DNA from: Rubrivivax sp.
GTDB taxonomy: Bacteria > Pseudomonadota > Gammaproteobacteria > Burkholderiales > Burkholderiaceae_C
Direction: 5' to 3'
DNA: 64,000 nt
Assembly (NCBI GenBank): GCA_019635315.1
Contig: JAHBZT010000004.1
Location: forward strand, 558,001-622,000
Every line of letters begins with the position of its first letter. Within the stretch, counting starts at the first letter, position 1. Position numbers and translations under genes: made by a program. The notes beneath the pieces were generated by a model. That model ran no database searches and had not been told where the DNA came from. It saw only the letters and a program-made list of their open reading frames with translations. This document shows, piece by piece, positions 30,823-39,715 of this stretch.

Positions 30823-33593
30823 GCCGCGCTCCTGGCGGCTTCGGCCGCGGCGATGCGCCGCACGCGCACGCGCACGATGTCGGCGCCCGAACCGGTGGCG
30901 TCGGTGAGGTCCAGCGTCTGCCGCGTCATCGGCGTCACCGCATTGAGCGACGGGAAGCCGAGGTCCTTCGCGTAGGGCATCTTCCAGTGCTCGAACTGGC
31001 CCGGGATCACGATCGTGTCCGGGCGGCAGCCCTGCACCAGCTCGGCGCGGCCGCGCGTGCGCCCGGTCGTCGAGCTCACCTCGACCCAGTCGTCCTGCGC
31101 GATGCCCAGCCGCGCCGCGGCGCCGGCGTTGATGATCACGCGGCCGTGCCCGCGCACGTTGGCGCCGACCTCGTTCATCAGCGGGATGCCGACGTTGGCG
31201 CCGGCGCTGTAGGCCATGACCTTGGTCGTCAGCCCCCAGAACGGATAGTCGTCGGGGTTCTCGCCGACCGCCGTCACCGCGTCGCGCCACAGGCCGGGAA
31301 AGTCGTGCCAGGCCGGCAGCGCCGTGTATTCGGCGAGCTGGCGGTCCCACCAGGTCACGCCCTGGCCGTGCAGGCGGCGGCGCAGCTCCTCGCCGATGCG
31401 CAGCAGCCGCTCCTGGTAGGGCAACTCGTAGCGCAGGCCCTGGTCCTGCATCGTCGGCGTCAGGTACCAGTCCAGCCGCGTGTGCGGCACGACGTAGAAG
31501 CCGTGCTCGCGCATCCAGTCCAGGCCGTGCACCTCGGCGCCGCCACTGAGCTCGGCGCTGGCGGCACGGCACACGGCGTCCCAGATCTCGTCGACCGTGG
31601 GCGCGCGGTCGGTGGGCAGCGAGAAGTCGTGCTGCGCGGTCTTCAGCGGCACCAGCGCATTGCCGCGGTTGATGCGCTCGACATAGTCGGACAGCAGGCC
31701 GGTGCGCCGCGCCAGCTCGGTGGCGATCCAGCTGAAGTCGCGCGCCTCGCCCAGCGGCTCGACCGCCGGCTGGCGCAGCACGAAGCCGCGGTAGACCCAG
31801 GCCTGCTCGACGAACTTGGTGCCGCCACAGCGGATCAGCTGCGTGCTCTCGAGGTCGGTGGCCTCGGGCAGCAGGATGTCGGCCATGTGGTTGGTCTCGT
31901 CCATCGTGTAGGCGAAGGACACGATGAACGGCAGCCTGGCGATCGTCTCGACCTGGCGGTCGTTGTGCCAGAACGAGATCGCCGGGTTGGTGCGGTAGGC
32001 GAACCACAGCTCCGGCAGGCTGGGCTGCGGCCAGGCCTCGGGTGCCTCGCGCATGAACATCCAGGCCAGGTGCGTGGGTCCCAGCGCCTGGCTCCACGGC
32101 GAGTTGCCGACATGCGGCACCAGCGTGCGGTGCGCATTGCGCCCGGTCGGCCGCGCCGACCAGGTCTTCGCGCCGGTGGGGTTGAAGTGGCAGGCCATGA
32201 AGCCGTCTTCGGCCGGCGTGACGCTCGCCAGGCGGTTGTCGTGCGGCTTGTTCAGGCGCACGGTGGAGCCCAGCGTGCCGCCCGGCACCTCCAGCGCGCC
32301 GACCAGCGTGGCCATCATCGTGCGGCCCCAGCAGCATTCGTAGGCGCCCCAGCCGTTGTTGACGGTCTTGCCCAGCGTCACCGCCACTGGCCGCAGCGGC
32401 AGCGTGCGGCCGTCGATCTGCACCGTCTGGCCGACGCAGGCCTGCTCGAGAAACTCGAGCGCGATGCGGCGTATCGTGGCCGCCGGCACGTCGCAGACCT
32501 CGGCCGCCCATTCCGGCGGGTAGGCGCGCAGCATCGCGATGGTCTCGCCCAGCGCCGTCTGCGCCGCGGCGTCGTGGTGCTCGGCGACCTCGCCGTCGGC
32601 GCGGTGCGTGACGGCGTGCGCGACCTCGAAGCGGCCCACCAGCGCCGGCACCGCGCCCGCCGTGTCGTGCGGCACCGCGCGGCCGCTGGCGGTGTCCCAC
32701 AGCAGCGGCTTGCCGCTCGCCGGGTCGCGCAGGTAGTGCCCGTCGGGACCGACGAGATAGGGCGACGCGGTGCGGTCGCGCAGGAAGGCGACGTCCAGGC
32801 GCTCGAGCGCGACCTCGTGCGTCAGCACGTGCAGCAGCGCGAACAGGAAGGCGGCGTCGGTCTTGGGCCGGATCGGCACCCACTCGGCCGAGCAGGCGCC
32901 GGTGACCGACAGGTGCGGTTCGATGTTGACGCGCCTGACGCCGCGCACGCGCGCATCGGCATGCCGGCGCACCGCGCAGGCGCCGCCCGAGACCTCGACG
33001 TTGGCACCGAAGGACAGCACGTAGCGTGTGTGCGGCGTGTCGGCGCAGACCGTGAAGCCGCGGTGCCAGAACTCGCCGTACAGGTGCTCGGAATGCACGC
33101 ACTTGACGCCCTGGCCCGAGCCCAGGCTGTAGTCGATGGGTCCCCAGGCCGCCAGGAAGGCCGGGAAGCTGCCCATGTAGCTGGCCGGCGTGCCGCCATG
33201 GCCGAAGGTGGCGGCCACGCGCGGCAGGCCCTGCTCGTCGAGCAGGCCGCGCGCGCGGATGTCGAGCAGCCGCGCCGCCACGGTGTCCAGCGCCTCGTCC
33301 CAGGAGATGGCCACGAAGCCCGGGTCCTCGTCGCGGCCCTTGCGCGGGTTGGTGCGCTTCATCGGCTGCAGCACGCGGTGCGGGTTGTAGGTCTTCTGCA
33401 CCAGCCCGTAGGCGCGCACGCAGGGCCGGCCGTCGGCCGGGTGGATGCCGGTGGCCCGCGTATTCGGGCCGACCTCGGTGGCGACGCCGTTCTCGACCTT
33501 CACCGTCAGCAGGTCCGGGCCGGCCACGCACTGGTAGCAGTAGGTCGGCACCTGGCGGGTGCCGGTCCCGGCGGTGGCGGCGGCGGCAGTCAT
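30819..33593 (-). CDS. padB: Molybdopterin oxidoreductase catalytic subunit (phenylacetyl-CoA:acceptor oxidoreductase type)
   Basis: 924 aa from ATG 33593; a longer form from 33638 would run into the thioesterase gene. It belongs to the DMSO reductase family with an N-terminal Fe-S region (YCYQCVAGPDL, then GRPCVRAYG), a bis-MGD binding core (GHGGTPASYMGS, SFGANVEVSGG, DETNHMADILLPEATDLE) and a C-terminal beta domain (MNEVGANVRGHGRVIINAGAAARLG). The classical third Cys of the N-terminal cluster motif is not in its usual place. Phenylacetyl-CoA:acceptor oxidoreductase of Thauera and Azoarcus oxidises phenylacetyl-CoA to phenylglyoxylate, and its 93/27/26 kDa composition fits padBCD here. No Tat signal is visible. 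Another substrate remains possible. Confidence 0.75.
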   Translation of the reverse strand: MTAAAATAGTGTRQVPTYCYQCVAGPDLLTVKVENGVATEVGPNTRATGIHPADGRPCVRAYGLVQKTYNPHRVLQPMKRTNPRKGRDEDPGFVAISWDEALDTVAARLLDIRARGLLDEQGLPRVAATFGHGGTPASYMGSFPAFLAAWGPIDYSLGSGQGVKCVHSEHLYGEFWHRGFTVCADTPHTRYVLSFGANVEVSGGACAVRRHADARVRGVRRVNIEPHLSVTGACSAEWVPIRPKTDAAFLFALLHVLTHEVALERLDVAFLRDRTASPYLVGPDGHYLRDPASGKPLLWDTASGRAVPHDTAGAVPALVGRFEVAHAVTHRADGEVAEHHDAAAQTALGETIAMLRAYPPEWAAEVCDVPAATIRRIALEFLEQACVGQTVQIDGRTLPLRPVAVTLGKTVNNGWGAYECCWGRTMMATLVGALEVPGGTLGSTVRLNKPHDNRLASVTPAEDGFMACHFNPTGAKTWSARPTGRNAHRTLVPHVGNSPWSQALGPTHLAWMFMREAPEAWPQPSLPELWFAYRTNPAISFWHNDRQVETIARLPFIVSFAYTMDETNHMADILLPEATDLESTQLIRCGGTKFVEQAWVYRGFVLRQPAVEPLGEARDFSWIATELARRTGLLSDYVERINRGNALVPLKTAQHDFSLPTDRAPTVDEIWDAVCRAASAELSGGAEVHGLDWMREHGFYVVPHTRLDWYLTPTMQDQGLRYELPYQERLLRIGEELRRRLHGQGVTWWDRQLAEYTALPAWHDFPGLWRDAVTAVGENPDDYPFWGLTTKVMAYSAGANVGIPLMNEVGANVRGHGRVIINAGAAARLGIAQDDWVEVSSTTGRTRGRAELVQGCRPDTIVIPGQFEHWKMPYAKDLGFPSLNAVTPMTRQTLDLTDATGSGADIVRVRVRRIAAAEAARSAA

Positions 33594-33609
33594 CGTGCGG
33601 GTCTCCGGT

Positions 33610-34050
33610 TCAGGCCGCGGGCGCCGCCAGGCCGGCATGGCCGGCGGTCCGGCGGGCCTTGGCCGCCTTGGCCGCCAGCCGCTGCGCGGTCTTCGCGACG
33701 TCGACGACGAAGCGCGCGTGGCGGCCGCGCACGATGGGTTCGACGTCGTCGCGGCCCTCGACCTCGAAGACCACGGCGCGGCCGTCGACCTCGGCCACGC
33801 GCACCGCCAGCGTGACCGTCATGCCCAGCAGCGTGGCGCCGATGTGGTCGATCTCCACGCGCGTGCCCACCGAGTCCTCGCCGGGGTCCAGGTGCGGCAG
33901 CAGCAGCTCGCGGCAGGCGACCTCGATGTCGCGCACCAGCATCGGCGTGGCATAGACGCGGGCCTCGTCGCCCATGAAGTCGATCGTGCGTGCGCGGTCG
34001 ACCTCCAGGCCGGTGGTGGCGGCGAGTCCGGGTTGCAGGCTGGGTTTCAT
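33610..34050 (-). CDS. FlK-like hot-dog acyl-CoA thioesterase
   Basis: 146 aa. The single hot-dog domain shows YATPMLVRDIEVACRELLLPHL, SVGTRVEIDHIGATLLGMTV and GRHARFVVDV, the order of the fluoroacetyl-CoA-thioesterase-like group with its Thr, Glu and His residues. Such enzymes hydrolyse dead-end or excess acyl-CoA. Between the importer genes and padB it could release stalled aryl-CoA esters and recycle CoA. It starts 33 bp after livF and stops 16 bp before padB. The substrate is unknown. Confidence 0.8.
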   Translation of the reverse strand: MKPSLQPGLAATTGLEVDRARTIDFMGDEARVYATPMLVRDIEVACRELLLPHLDPGEDSVGTRVEIDHIGATLLGMTVTLAVRVAEVDGRAVVFEVEGRDDVEPIVRGRHARFVVDVAKTAQRLAAKAAKARRTAGHAGLAAPAA

Positions 34051-34083
34051 CGGGGGGTCTCCGGGGGCGGAAGGGGCGGGGGC

Positions 34084-34768
34084 TCAGAGCCCGAGGTAGG
34101 CCTCGCGCACCTGCGGGTCGCGCAGCAGGTCCGCGGCCGGTCCCTCGAGCACGATGCGGCCGGTCTCCATCACGTAGCCGCGATCGGCCACGGCGAGTGC
34201 GGCGCGGGCGTTCTGGTCGACGAGCAGGATGGTCGTGCCGCGGGCCTTGAGCGCTGCGACCTGGCCGAAGATCTCGGCCACCAGCAGCGGCGCCAGGCCC
34301 ATGCTCGGTTCGTCCAGCAGCAGCAGCCGCGGGTCGGCCATCAGCGCGCGGCCGAGGGCCAGCATCTGCTGCTGGCCGCCGGACAGCATGCCGGCGGGTT
34401 CGTGGCGCTTGTCGCGCAGTACCGGGAACAGGGTCCAGACCTCGTCCAGCGTGGTCGCCGAGCCGCGCGCGTAGGCGCCGAGCAGCAGGTTGTCCTCCAC
34501 GCTCAGCGCGGCGAAGACCTGGCGGCCCTCGGGCACCTGCACGATGCCCAGGCGCACGCGCTGGCGCGGTGAGCAGCGCCCGATGTCGGCGCCCTCGAAG
34601 CGCAGGCTGCCGGCGCTGGCCGGCTGCACGCCCGACAGCGTGCGCAGCAGCGTCGTCTTGCCCGCGCCGTTGGCGCCGACGATGGCCACCAGCTCGCCCG
34701 GCCGCACCTCCAGCGCGATGCCTTCCAGCGCCGGGATGCGCCCGTAGCGGCTGCCCAGGCCCCGTACC

Positions 34769-34776
<8 letters not shown>
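34084..34776 (-). CDS. livF: Branched-chain/aromatic acid ABC transporter ATPase (LivF type)
   Basis: 230 aa. Walker A GANGAGKTTL, the LivF-typical VPEGRQVFAALSVEDNL, signature LSGGQQQMLALGRAL, Walker B LLLLDEPSMGLAPL and the switch region ILLVDQNARAAL are present. It overlaps livG by eight bases. In an aromatic-acid island the importer (HAAT family) probably brings in benzoate-type acids rather than leucine; this is inference from location and from the shared operator with the bcr operon. Confidence 0.9.
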
Positions 34777-35568
<792 letters not shown>

Positions 35569-35572
<4 letters not shown>

Positions 35573-36582
35573 CGCGCATCCCCGCGCCGCCGCGCGCGCG
35601 CGGCCAGCCGGGCCAGCGTCGGCACGATGCCGCGCGGGAAGAAGATCATGGTGGCGATCAGCACCGCGCCGAAGACCATCATCTCGTAGTCCTTCAGTGC
35701 GGTCAGCAGCTGCGGCAGCAGCGTCAGCAGCGCGGCGCCGACCACGGCGCCGTAGATCGACGCCATGCCGCCGAAGACGACCATGATCACCAGCTCCACC
35801 GAGTGCAGGAACGAGGCCTTGCCCGGCGTGACGAAGCCGGCGTAGTGCGCGGTCAGCGCGCCGGCCGCGGCGGCGAACAGCGCCGAGATGACGAAGACGC
35901 GCAGCTTCCAGCGTGTGCTGTCCACGCCCACCGTCTCGGCCGCGATCTCCGAGCCGTGCAACGCGCGCAGCGCGCGGCCGACCGGCGACTCGACGAGGTT
36001 GAGCGCCAGCCAGACCGCCAGCCAGAGCGCCGCGCCGGTGATCGCGTACCACAGCGGCTCGCCCTGCAGCACCCGGCCGAACAGCGCCAGCGGCGGCACC
36101 GCCATGCCGTCGGGCCCGCCGGTGATGCGGTCCTCGTTGGTCAGCACGATGGAGACGATGACGCCCAGCCCCAGCGTGGCCATCGCGAGGTAGTGGCCCT
36201 TGAGGCGCAGCGTCGGGCGGCCGACGACGAAGGCCAGCATGCCGACCGCCAGCACGGCGGCCGGCATCGAGGCCCAGACCGGCCAGCCGTGCTGCGCCGC
36301 CAGCACCGCGCTGCCGTAGGCGCCGAGGCCGTAGAAGCCGGCATGGCCCAGGCTGATCTGCCCGGCGTAGCCGATCAGCAGGTTGAGGCCGACGCAGACG
36401 ATGGCATTCAGCGCGACGAGGATCGCGATCTCGTAGAAGTAGGCGTTCGGGAAGCCCAGCGGCAGCAGCACGATCACCAGGGCCAGCGCGACCAGCCCGC
36501 CGCGGCGCGCCGCGCCCGGCCGGCGTGGCGGCGCCGCTGCGACAGTGGCGCCACGCTCAGACACGTTCGCTGCGGCGCGCAC
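35569..36582 (-). CDS. livM: ABC transporter permease (LivM type)
   Basis: 337 aa, about ten membrane helices. IVCVGLNLLIGYAGQISLGHAGFYGLGAYGSA (core GYAGQISLGHAGF) is diagnostic of LivM, as are LALNLVESPVGRALRALHGSEIAAETVGVD (core SPVGRALRAL) and MVVFGGMASIYGAVVGA. ATG 36582 overlaps livH by 26 bases; GTG 36564 is an alternative with eight bases of overlap. It pairs with LivH in the inner membrane. Confidence 0.9.
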
Positions 36583-37441
36583 CGACCAGCCCTCCGGGCA
36601 GGAAGAACAGCACGACCAGGATCACGACGAAGGCGATCGCATCCTTGTAGGCCGACGAGACGAAGCCGGCGCCCAGGCTCTCGACCAGGCCCAGCAGCAG
36701 GCCGCCGGCCACCGCGCCGGCGAAGCTGCCCAGACCGCCCAGCATCGCGGCGGCGAAGCCCTTCAGTCCCAGCATCACGCCCACGTCGTAGGTCGTGAAG
36801 GTGATCGGCGCCGTCAGCACGCCGCCCAGCGCGCCCAGCATCGCGGCGAGCGCGAAGCTGAGGCGCATCACGGCGCGCGTGTCGATGCCCATCAGCCGCG
36901 CCGCCAGCGGGTTGTGCGCGGTCGCGCGCATCGCCTTGCCGGTGAGCGTGCGGCCGAAGAACCAGCCCAGCCCCAGCACCGCGAGCGTCGTGCCCGCCAG
37001 CACCCACAGGCTCTGCGGCACGATGGTGGCGCCCAGCAGCGCCAGCGGCTCGCTGCCCGAAAAGGCCGGCAGCGCGTGGATGCCCTTGCCCCACACCACC
37101 TGTGCCAGGCCGCGCAGGAACAGTGCGACGCCTATCGTGATGATGATCAGCGTCACCACGTCGGCGCGGCCCGAGCGCTGTGCCGGCTCCAGCGCCAGCT
37201 TCTCGACCAGCACGCCCACGACGCCGGCGGCCAGCACCGCCAGCGGCACCGCCAGCAGCAGCGGCAGTCCCGCGGCGACCAGCGCCACCGCGGCCATGCC
37301 GCCGACCATCACGAATTCGCCCTGGGCGAAATTGATGGCATGGCTGGCGTTGTAGACGATGGAGTAGCCCAGCGCGACCAGCGCATAGATCGCCCCGGCG
37401 GTCAGGCCGCCGGCGACGAACTGCAGCCAGTCGCTGCCCAT
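36557..37441 (-). CDS. livH: ABC transporter permease (LivH type)
   Basis: 294 aa, about eight membrane helices. AGGLTAGAIYALVALGYSIVYN at the start, INFAQGEFVMVGG, and the permease loop AMLGALGGVLTAPITF and MLGGLGSFAGAVAGGLLLG are typical of LivH. It begins 28 bp after livK. Together with LivM it forms the channel of the importer. Nothing unusual was seen in the sequence. Confidence 0.9.
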   Translation of the reverse strand: MGSDWLQFVAGGLTAGAIYALVALGYSIVYNASHAINFAQGEFVMVGGMAAVALVAAGLPLLLAVPLAVLAAGVVGVLVEKLALEPAQRSGRADVVTLIIITIGVALFLRGLAQVVWGKGIHALPAFSGSEPLALLGATIVPQSLWVLAGTTLAVLGLGWFFGRTLTGKAMRATAHNPLAARLMGIDTRAVMRLSFALAAMLGALGGVLTAPITFTTYDVGVMLGLKGFAAAMLGGLGSFAGAVAGGLLLGLVESLGAGFVSSAYKDAIAFVVILVVLFFLPGGLVGARRSERV

Positions 37442-37469
37442 CGTGGATCTCCGCGCGCGGCCGCCGGGT

Positions 37470-38630
37470 TCACCGGACCAGCGACCAGGTGCCGTTGCGG
37501 ATCTCGAGCATGCGGAACGCGCTCAGATCCAGCCCCATGTGGTCGCTGGCCGACATGTTGACGATGCCGCCGGTGCCGACATAGCCGCGCGTGGCCTCCA
37601 GGGCGTCGCGCACACGCGCCTTGTCGGTGCCGCCGGCGGCCTTGACGGCATGGACGTAGAGCATCAGGCCGTCGTAGGCGTGGCCGCCGAAGGTCGAGAC
37701 CTCGCTGCCGTAGCGCTTCTGGTAGGCGTCGCGGTAGCCGGTGACGACGGGCTTCTGCGCGTCGCCGGCGTCCAGCAGGTCGGCCACCAGCAGCGCGGCG
37801 GCCGGCAGTCGCACGCCCTCGGCGGCCTCGCCGGCAAGGCGGATGTACTCCTTCGACGCCACGCCGTGCGACTGGTACAGCGGCAGCGTGAGGCCGACCT
37901 GGCGGAAGTTGCGCGTGACGATCGCCGGGCCCTGGCCGAAGCCGGCGTTCAGCACCGCCTGCGCGTTGCTGGTGCGGATCTTGGTCAGCTGCGGCGTCAT
38001 GTCGGTGTCGGCCGCGCCGTAGGTCTCGTCGGCGACGATCTGCACGCCGTGATTGGGCGCCACCTTCAGGCACTCGGCGCGCATCGACTTGTCGAAGCCG
38101 CCGCTGCCGGAGATCAGCGCCGCGCGCGTGGCGCCGCGCGCCTTCATGTCGACGAAGATCTTGTCGCAGGCCATGCGGTCGGTGTGCGGGGTCTTGAAGA
38201 CCCACTTCTTGACCGGCTCGACGATGACCACCGCGCCGGCCAGCGACACGAAGGGCAGGCCGGCCTGCTCGGCCAGCGGCACCACGGCCATGGTCTCGCC
38301 GGTCGTCGAGCCGCCGACGATGACGTCGACGCGGTCCTGCTCGATCAGGCGCTTGGCGAAGGTGCGCGCCTTCTCGGCATCGCCGGCGGAGTCGTAGTGC
38401 ACCAGCTGCAGCCGGCGGCCGAGCACGCCGCCCTGGGCATTGAGCTGCTCGACCACCATCTCCAGCGTCTTCGCCTCGGGGTCGCCGAGGAACGAGGCCG
38501 GGCCGGTGACGGCGAGGAAGCTGCCGATGCGGATCGGTTCCTGGGCCGTCGCGGGGGCCGCGAACAGGGCCACCGCCAGCGGCAGGGCGAGCGGGGAGAG
38601 AGCCCGCCGGATCGAACGAAGGATGGCCAT
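37470..38630 (-). CDS. livK: Periplasmic substrate-binding protein of the aromatic-acid importer
   Basis: 386 aa. A signal peptide (RRALSPLALPLAVALFAAPATAQ, cleavage near residue 29-30) precedes the mature LivJ/LivK-like domain EPIRIGSFLAVTGPASFLGDP. It shows the type I periplasmic fold (VDVIVGGSTTGETMAVVPLAEQ, GHAYDGLMLYVHAVKAAGG). It is the first gene of the minus-strand array. Its promoter region holds the FNR-like box and the dyad operator shared with the bcr operon, which argues that the ligand is an aromatic or alicyclic acid. Confidence 0.88.
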   Translation of the reverse strand: MAILRSIRRALSPLALPLAVALFAAPATAQEPIRIGSFLAVTGPASFLGDPEAKTLEMVVEQLNAQGGVLGRRLQLVHYDSAGDAEKARTFAKRLIEQDRVDVIVGGSTTGETMAVVPLAEQAGLPFVSLAGAVVIVEPVKKWVFKTPHTDRMACDKIFVDMKARGATRAALISGSGGFDKSMRAECLKVAPNHGVQIVADETYGAADTDMTPQLTKIRTSNAQAVLNAGFGQGPAIVTRNFRQVGLTLPLYQSHGVASKEYIRLAGEAAEGVRLPAAALLVADLLDAGDAQKPVVTGYRDAYQKRYGSEVSTFGGHAYDGLMLYVHAVKAAGGTDKARVRDALEATRGYVGTGGIVNMSASDHMGLDLSAFRMLEIRNGTWSLVR

Positions 38631-38722
38631 GTCCAGTGTCTCCTTGCAGCGTGCATACCGGCCGCGTCCGGGGCTGCGGCCACCTGCCGGGGTGCCGTGT
38701 CGGCGGGGGTGCCGCACGGTCT

Positions 38723-38728
38723 TAGAAT
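38723..38728 (+). promoter_or_regulatory. Candidate -10 for the GNAT/Rrf2 pair
   Basis: TAGAAT matches TATAAT at 5 of 6 positions. It lies 13 bp before the dyad operator, almost the same spacing as in the bcr promoter (12 bp). No clear -35 is seen. Confidence 0.4.
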
Positions 38729-38740
38729 CGGGTCGTTCGG

Positions 38741-38762
38741 TGCATTCTGGTACCGCAATACG
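38741..38762. promoter_or_regulatory. Imperfect dyad operator, copy 2 (candidate BadM/Rrf2 site)
   Basis: On the minus strand the core reads GTATTGCGGTACCAGAATGC, differing from copy 1 at three of 20 positions. It sits between livK and the GNAT/Rrf2 pair, so one bound dimer could repress both directions. On the minus strand it contains a CAGAAT hexamer (38744-38749) that could be the livK -10. Confidence 0.6.
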
Positions 38763-38771
38763 ACTATCGAC

Positions 38772-38785
38772 TTGATCTGGTTCAC
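38772..38785. promoter_or_regulatory. FNR/AadR-type box of the livK promoter
   Basis: TTGAT-CTGG-TTCAC matches TTGAT-N4-ATCAA at 8 of 10. If CAGAAT at 38744-38749 (minus strand) is the -10, the start is near 38737 and this box is centred 41.5 bp upstream, as for the bcr promoter. Confidence 0.5.
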
Positions 38786-38806
38786 CTTTTCCGGGAGTGC
38801 CGGCGC

Positions 38807-39262
38807 TTGAGCGCCGCGCTACGCGTGCGCGCGGTGCGGCGCGCCGACCTGCCGGCGGTGATCGCGCTCGACGCCACCGTCACCGGCCTGCACAAGGCCG
38901 ACTACTGGCAGCGCATCTACCGCCGCTACGGTGTGGGCGGTCAGGGCCTGCGTCACTTCCTGGTCGCCGAGGCCGGGCAGCGCGTGCTCGGCTTCGTGAT
39001 CGGCGAGGTGCGCGACTGGGAGTTCGGCCAGCCGCCCTGCGGCTGGGTGTTCGCGATCGACGTCGACCCGCGCGCGCGCCAGCACGGCGTCGGCAGCGCG
39101 CTGCTCGCCGGCCTGCGCGAGCGCTTCGAGCGCGTGGGCGTGCGCGTGATGCGCACGCTGCTGGCGCGCGATAACACGCTAATCCTGTCCTTCTTCCGCA
39201 GCCAGGGCATGACCGCGGGGCGGCTGATCCCGCTGGAGATCGCGATCGGGCCGGCGCGATGA
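38807..39262 (+). CDS. GNAT acetyltransferase (BadL-like)
   Basis: 151 aa starting at TTG 38807 after a GGGAG nine bases upstream; no ATG or GTG is in frame early enough to keep the domain. The acetyl-CoA site is VFAIDVDPRARQHGVGSALLAGL, preceded by RHFLVAEAGQRVLGFVIGEV. It overlaps the Rrf2 regulator gene by four bases. In R. palustris the benzoate island has the pair BadL (acetyltransferase) and BadM (Rrf2 repressor), and this pair looks equivalent. Lysine acetylation of aromatic acyl-CoA ligases is an established control in that organism, but whether this enzyme acts so is not known. Confidence 0.8.
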   Translation: MSAALRVRAVRRADLPAVIALDATVTGLHKADYWQRIYRRYGVGGQGLRHFLVAEAGQRVLGFVIGEVRDWEFGQPPCGWVFAIDVDPRARQHGVGSALLAGLRERFERVGVRVMRTLLARDNTLILSFFRSQGMTAGRLIPLEIAIGPAR

Positions 39263-39666
39263 GGCTGCAGACCAACTCCCGGCTGGCCATCTACGCGGTG
39301 CTGGAGTTTGCGTCGCGGCCCGGCGAGCTGGTCGCCGCCGCCGAGGTGGCGGCCAAGCACGGCGAGTCGCCGCACCACCTGGCCAAGGTGCTGTCGGAGC
39401 TGGTGCGCGCGGGCATCGTCGAGTCGGTGCGCGGGGTCGGCGGCGGCTACCGCTTCGTCGGCCAGGCGCGCCGGCTGACGCTGCTGGACGTGATCCGGCT
39501 CTTCGAGCGCCTGGGCGACGCGGCGCCGGCCGGTGCCGATTCGAGCCCCGAGGAGCGTGCGCTGGGCGAGGTGCTGTCGGAGATCGACGAGCATGCGATC
39601 GCGACCTTCGGCTCGATCACGATCGCGACCATGCTGGCGGCGGTCGCGCGCCAGCGCCGGGCTTGA
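39259..39666 (+). CDS. badM: Rrf2-family transcriptional regulator (BadM-like)
   Basis: 135 aa. N-terminal winged helix: RLAIYAVLEFASRPGELVAAAEVAAKHGESPHHLAKVLSELVRAGIVESVRGVGGGYRF (cores HHLAKVLSELVRAGIVES and RGVGGGYRF), followed by the dimerisation helix LTLLDVIRLFERLGD. There is no Cys in the whole protein, so it cannot hold the Fe-S cluster of IscR or NsrR. R. palustris BadM is an Rrf2 repressor of benzoyl-CoA reductase genes. The dyad operator next to this operon and before had-bcr is the likely target. Ligand unknown; an aromatic CoA ester would be logical. Confidence 0.78.
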   Translation: MRLQTNSRLAIYAVLEFASRPGELVAAAEVAAKHGESPHHLAKVLSELVRAGIVESVRGVGGGYRFVGQARRLTLLDVIRLFERLGDAAPAGADSSPEERALGEVLSEIDEHAIATFGSITIATMLAAVARQRRA

Positions 39667-39715
39667 CCTCGCGCAAGCGCGGGCCGCTGCAGCGGACTTA
39701 GCGTCGCGGCCGACC

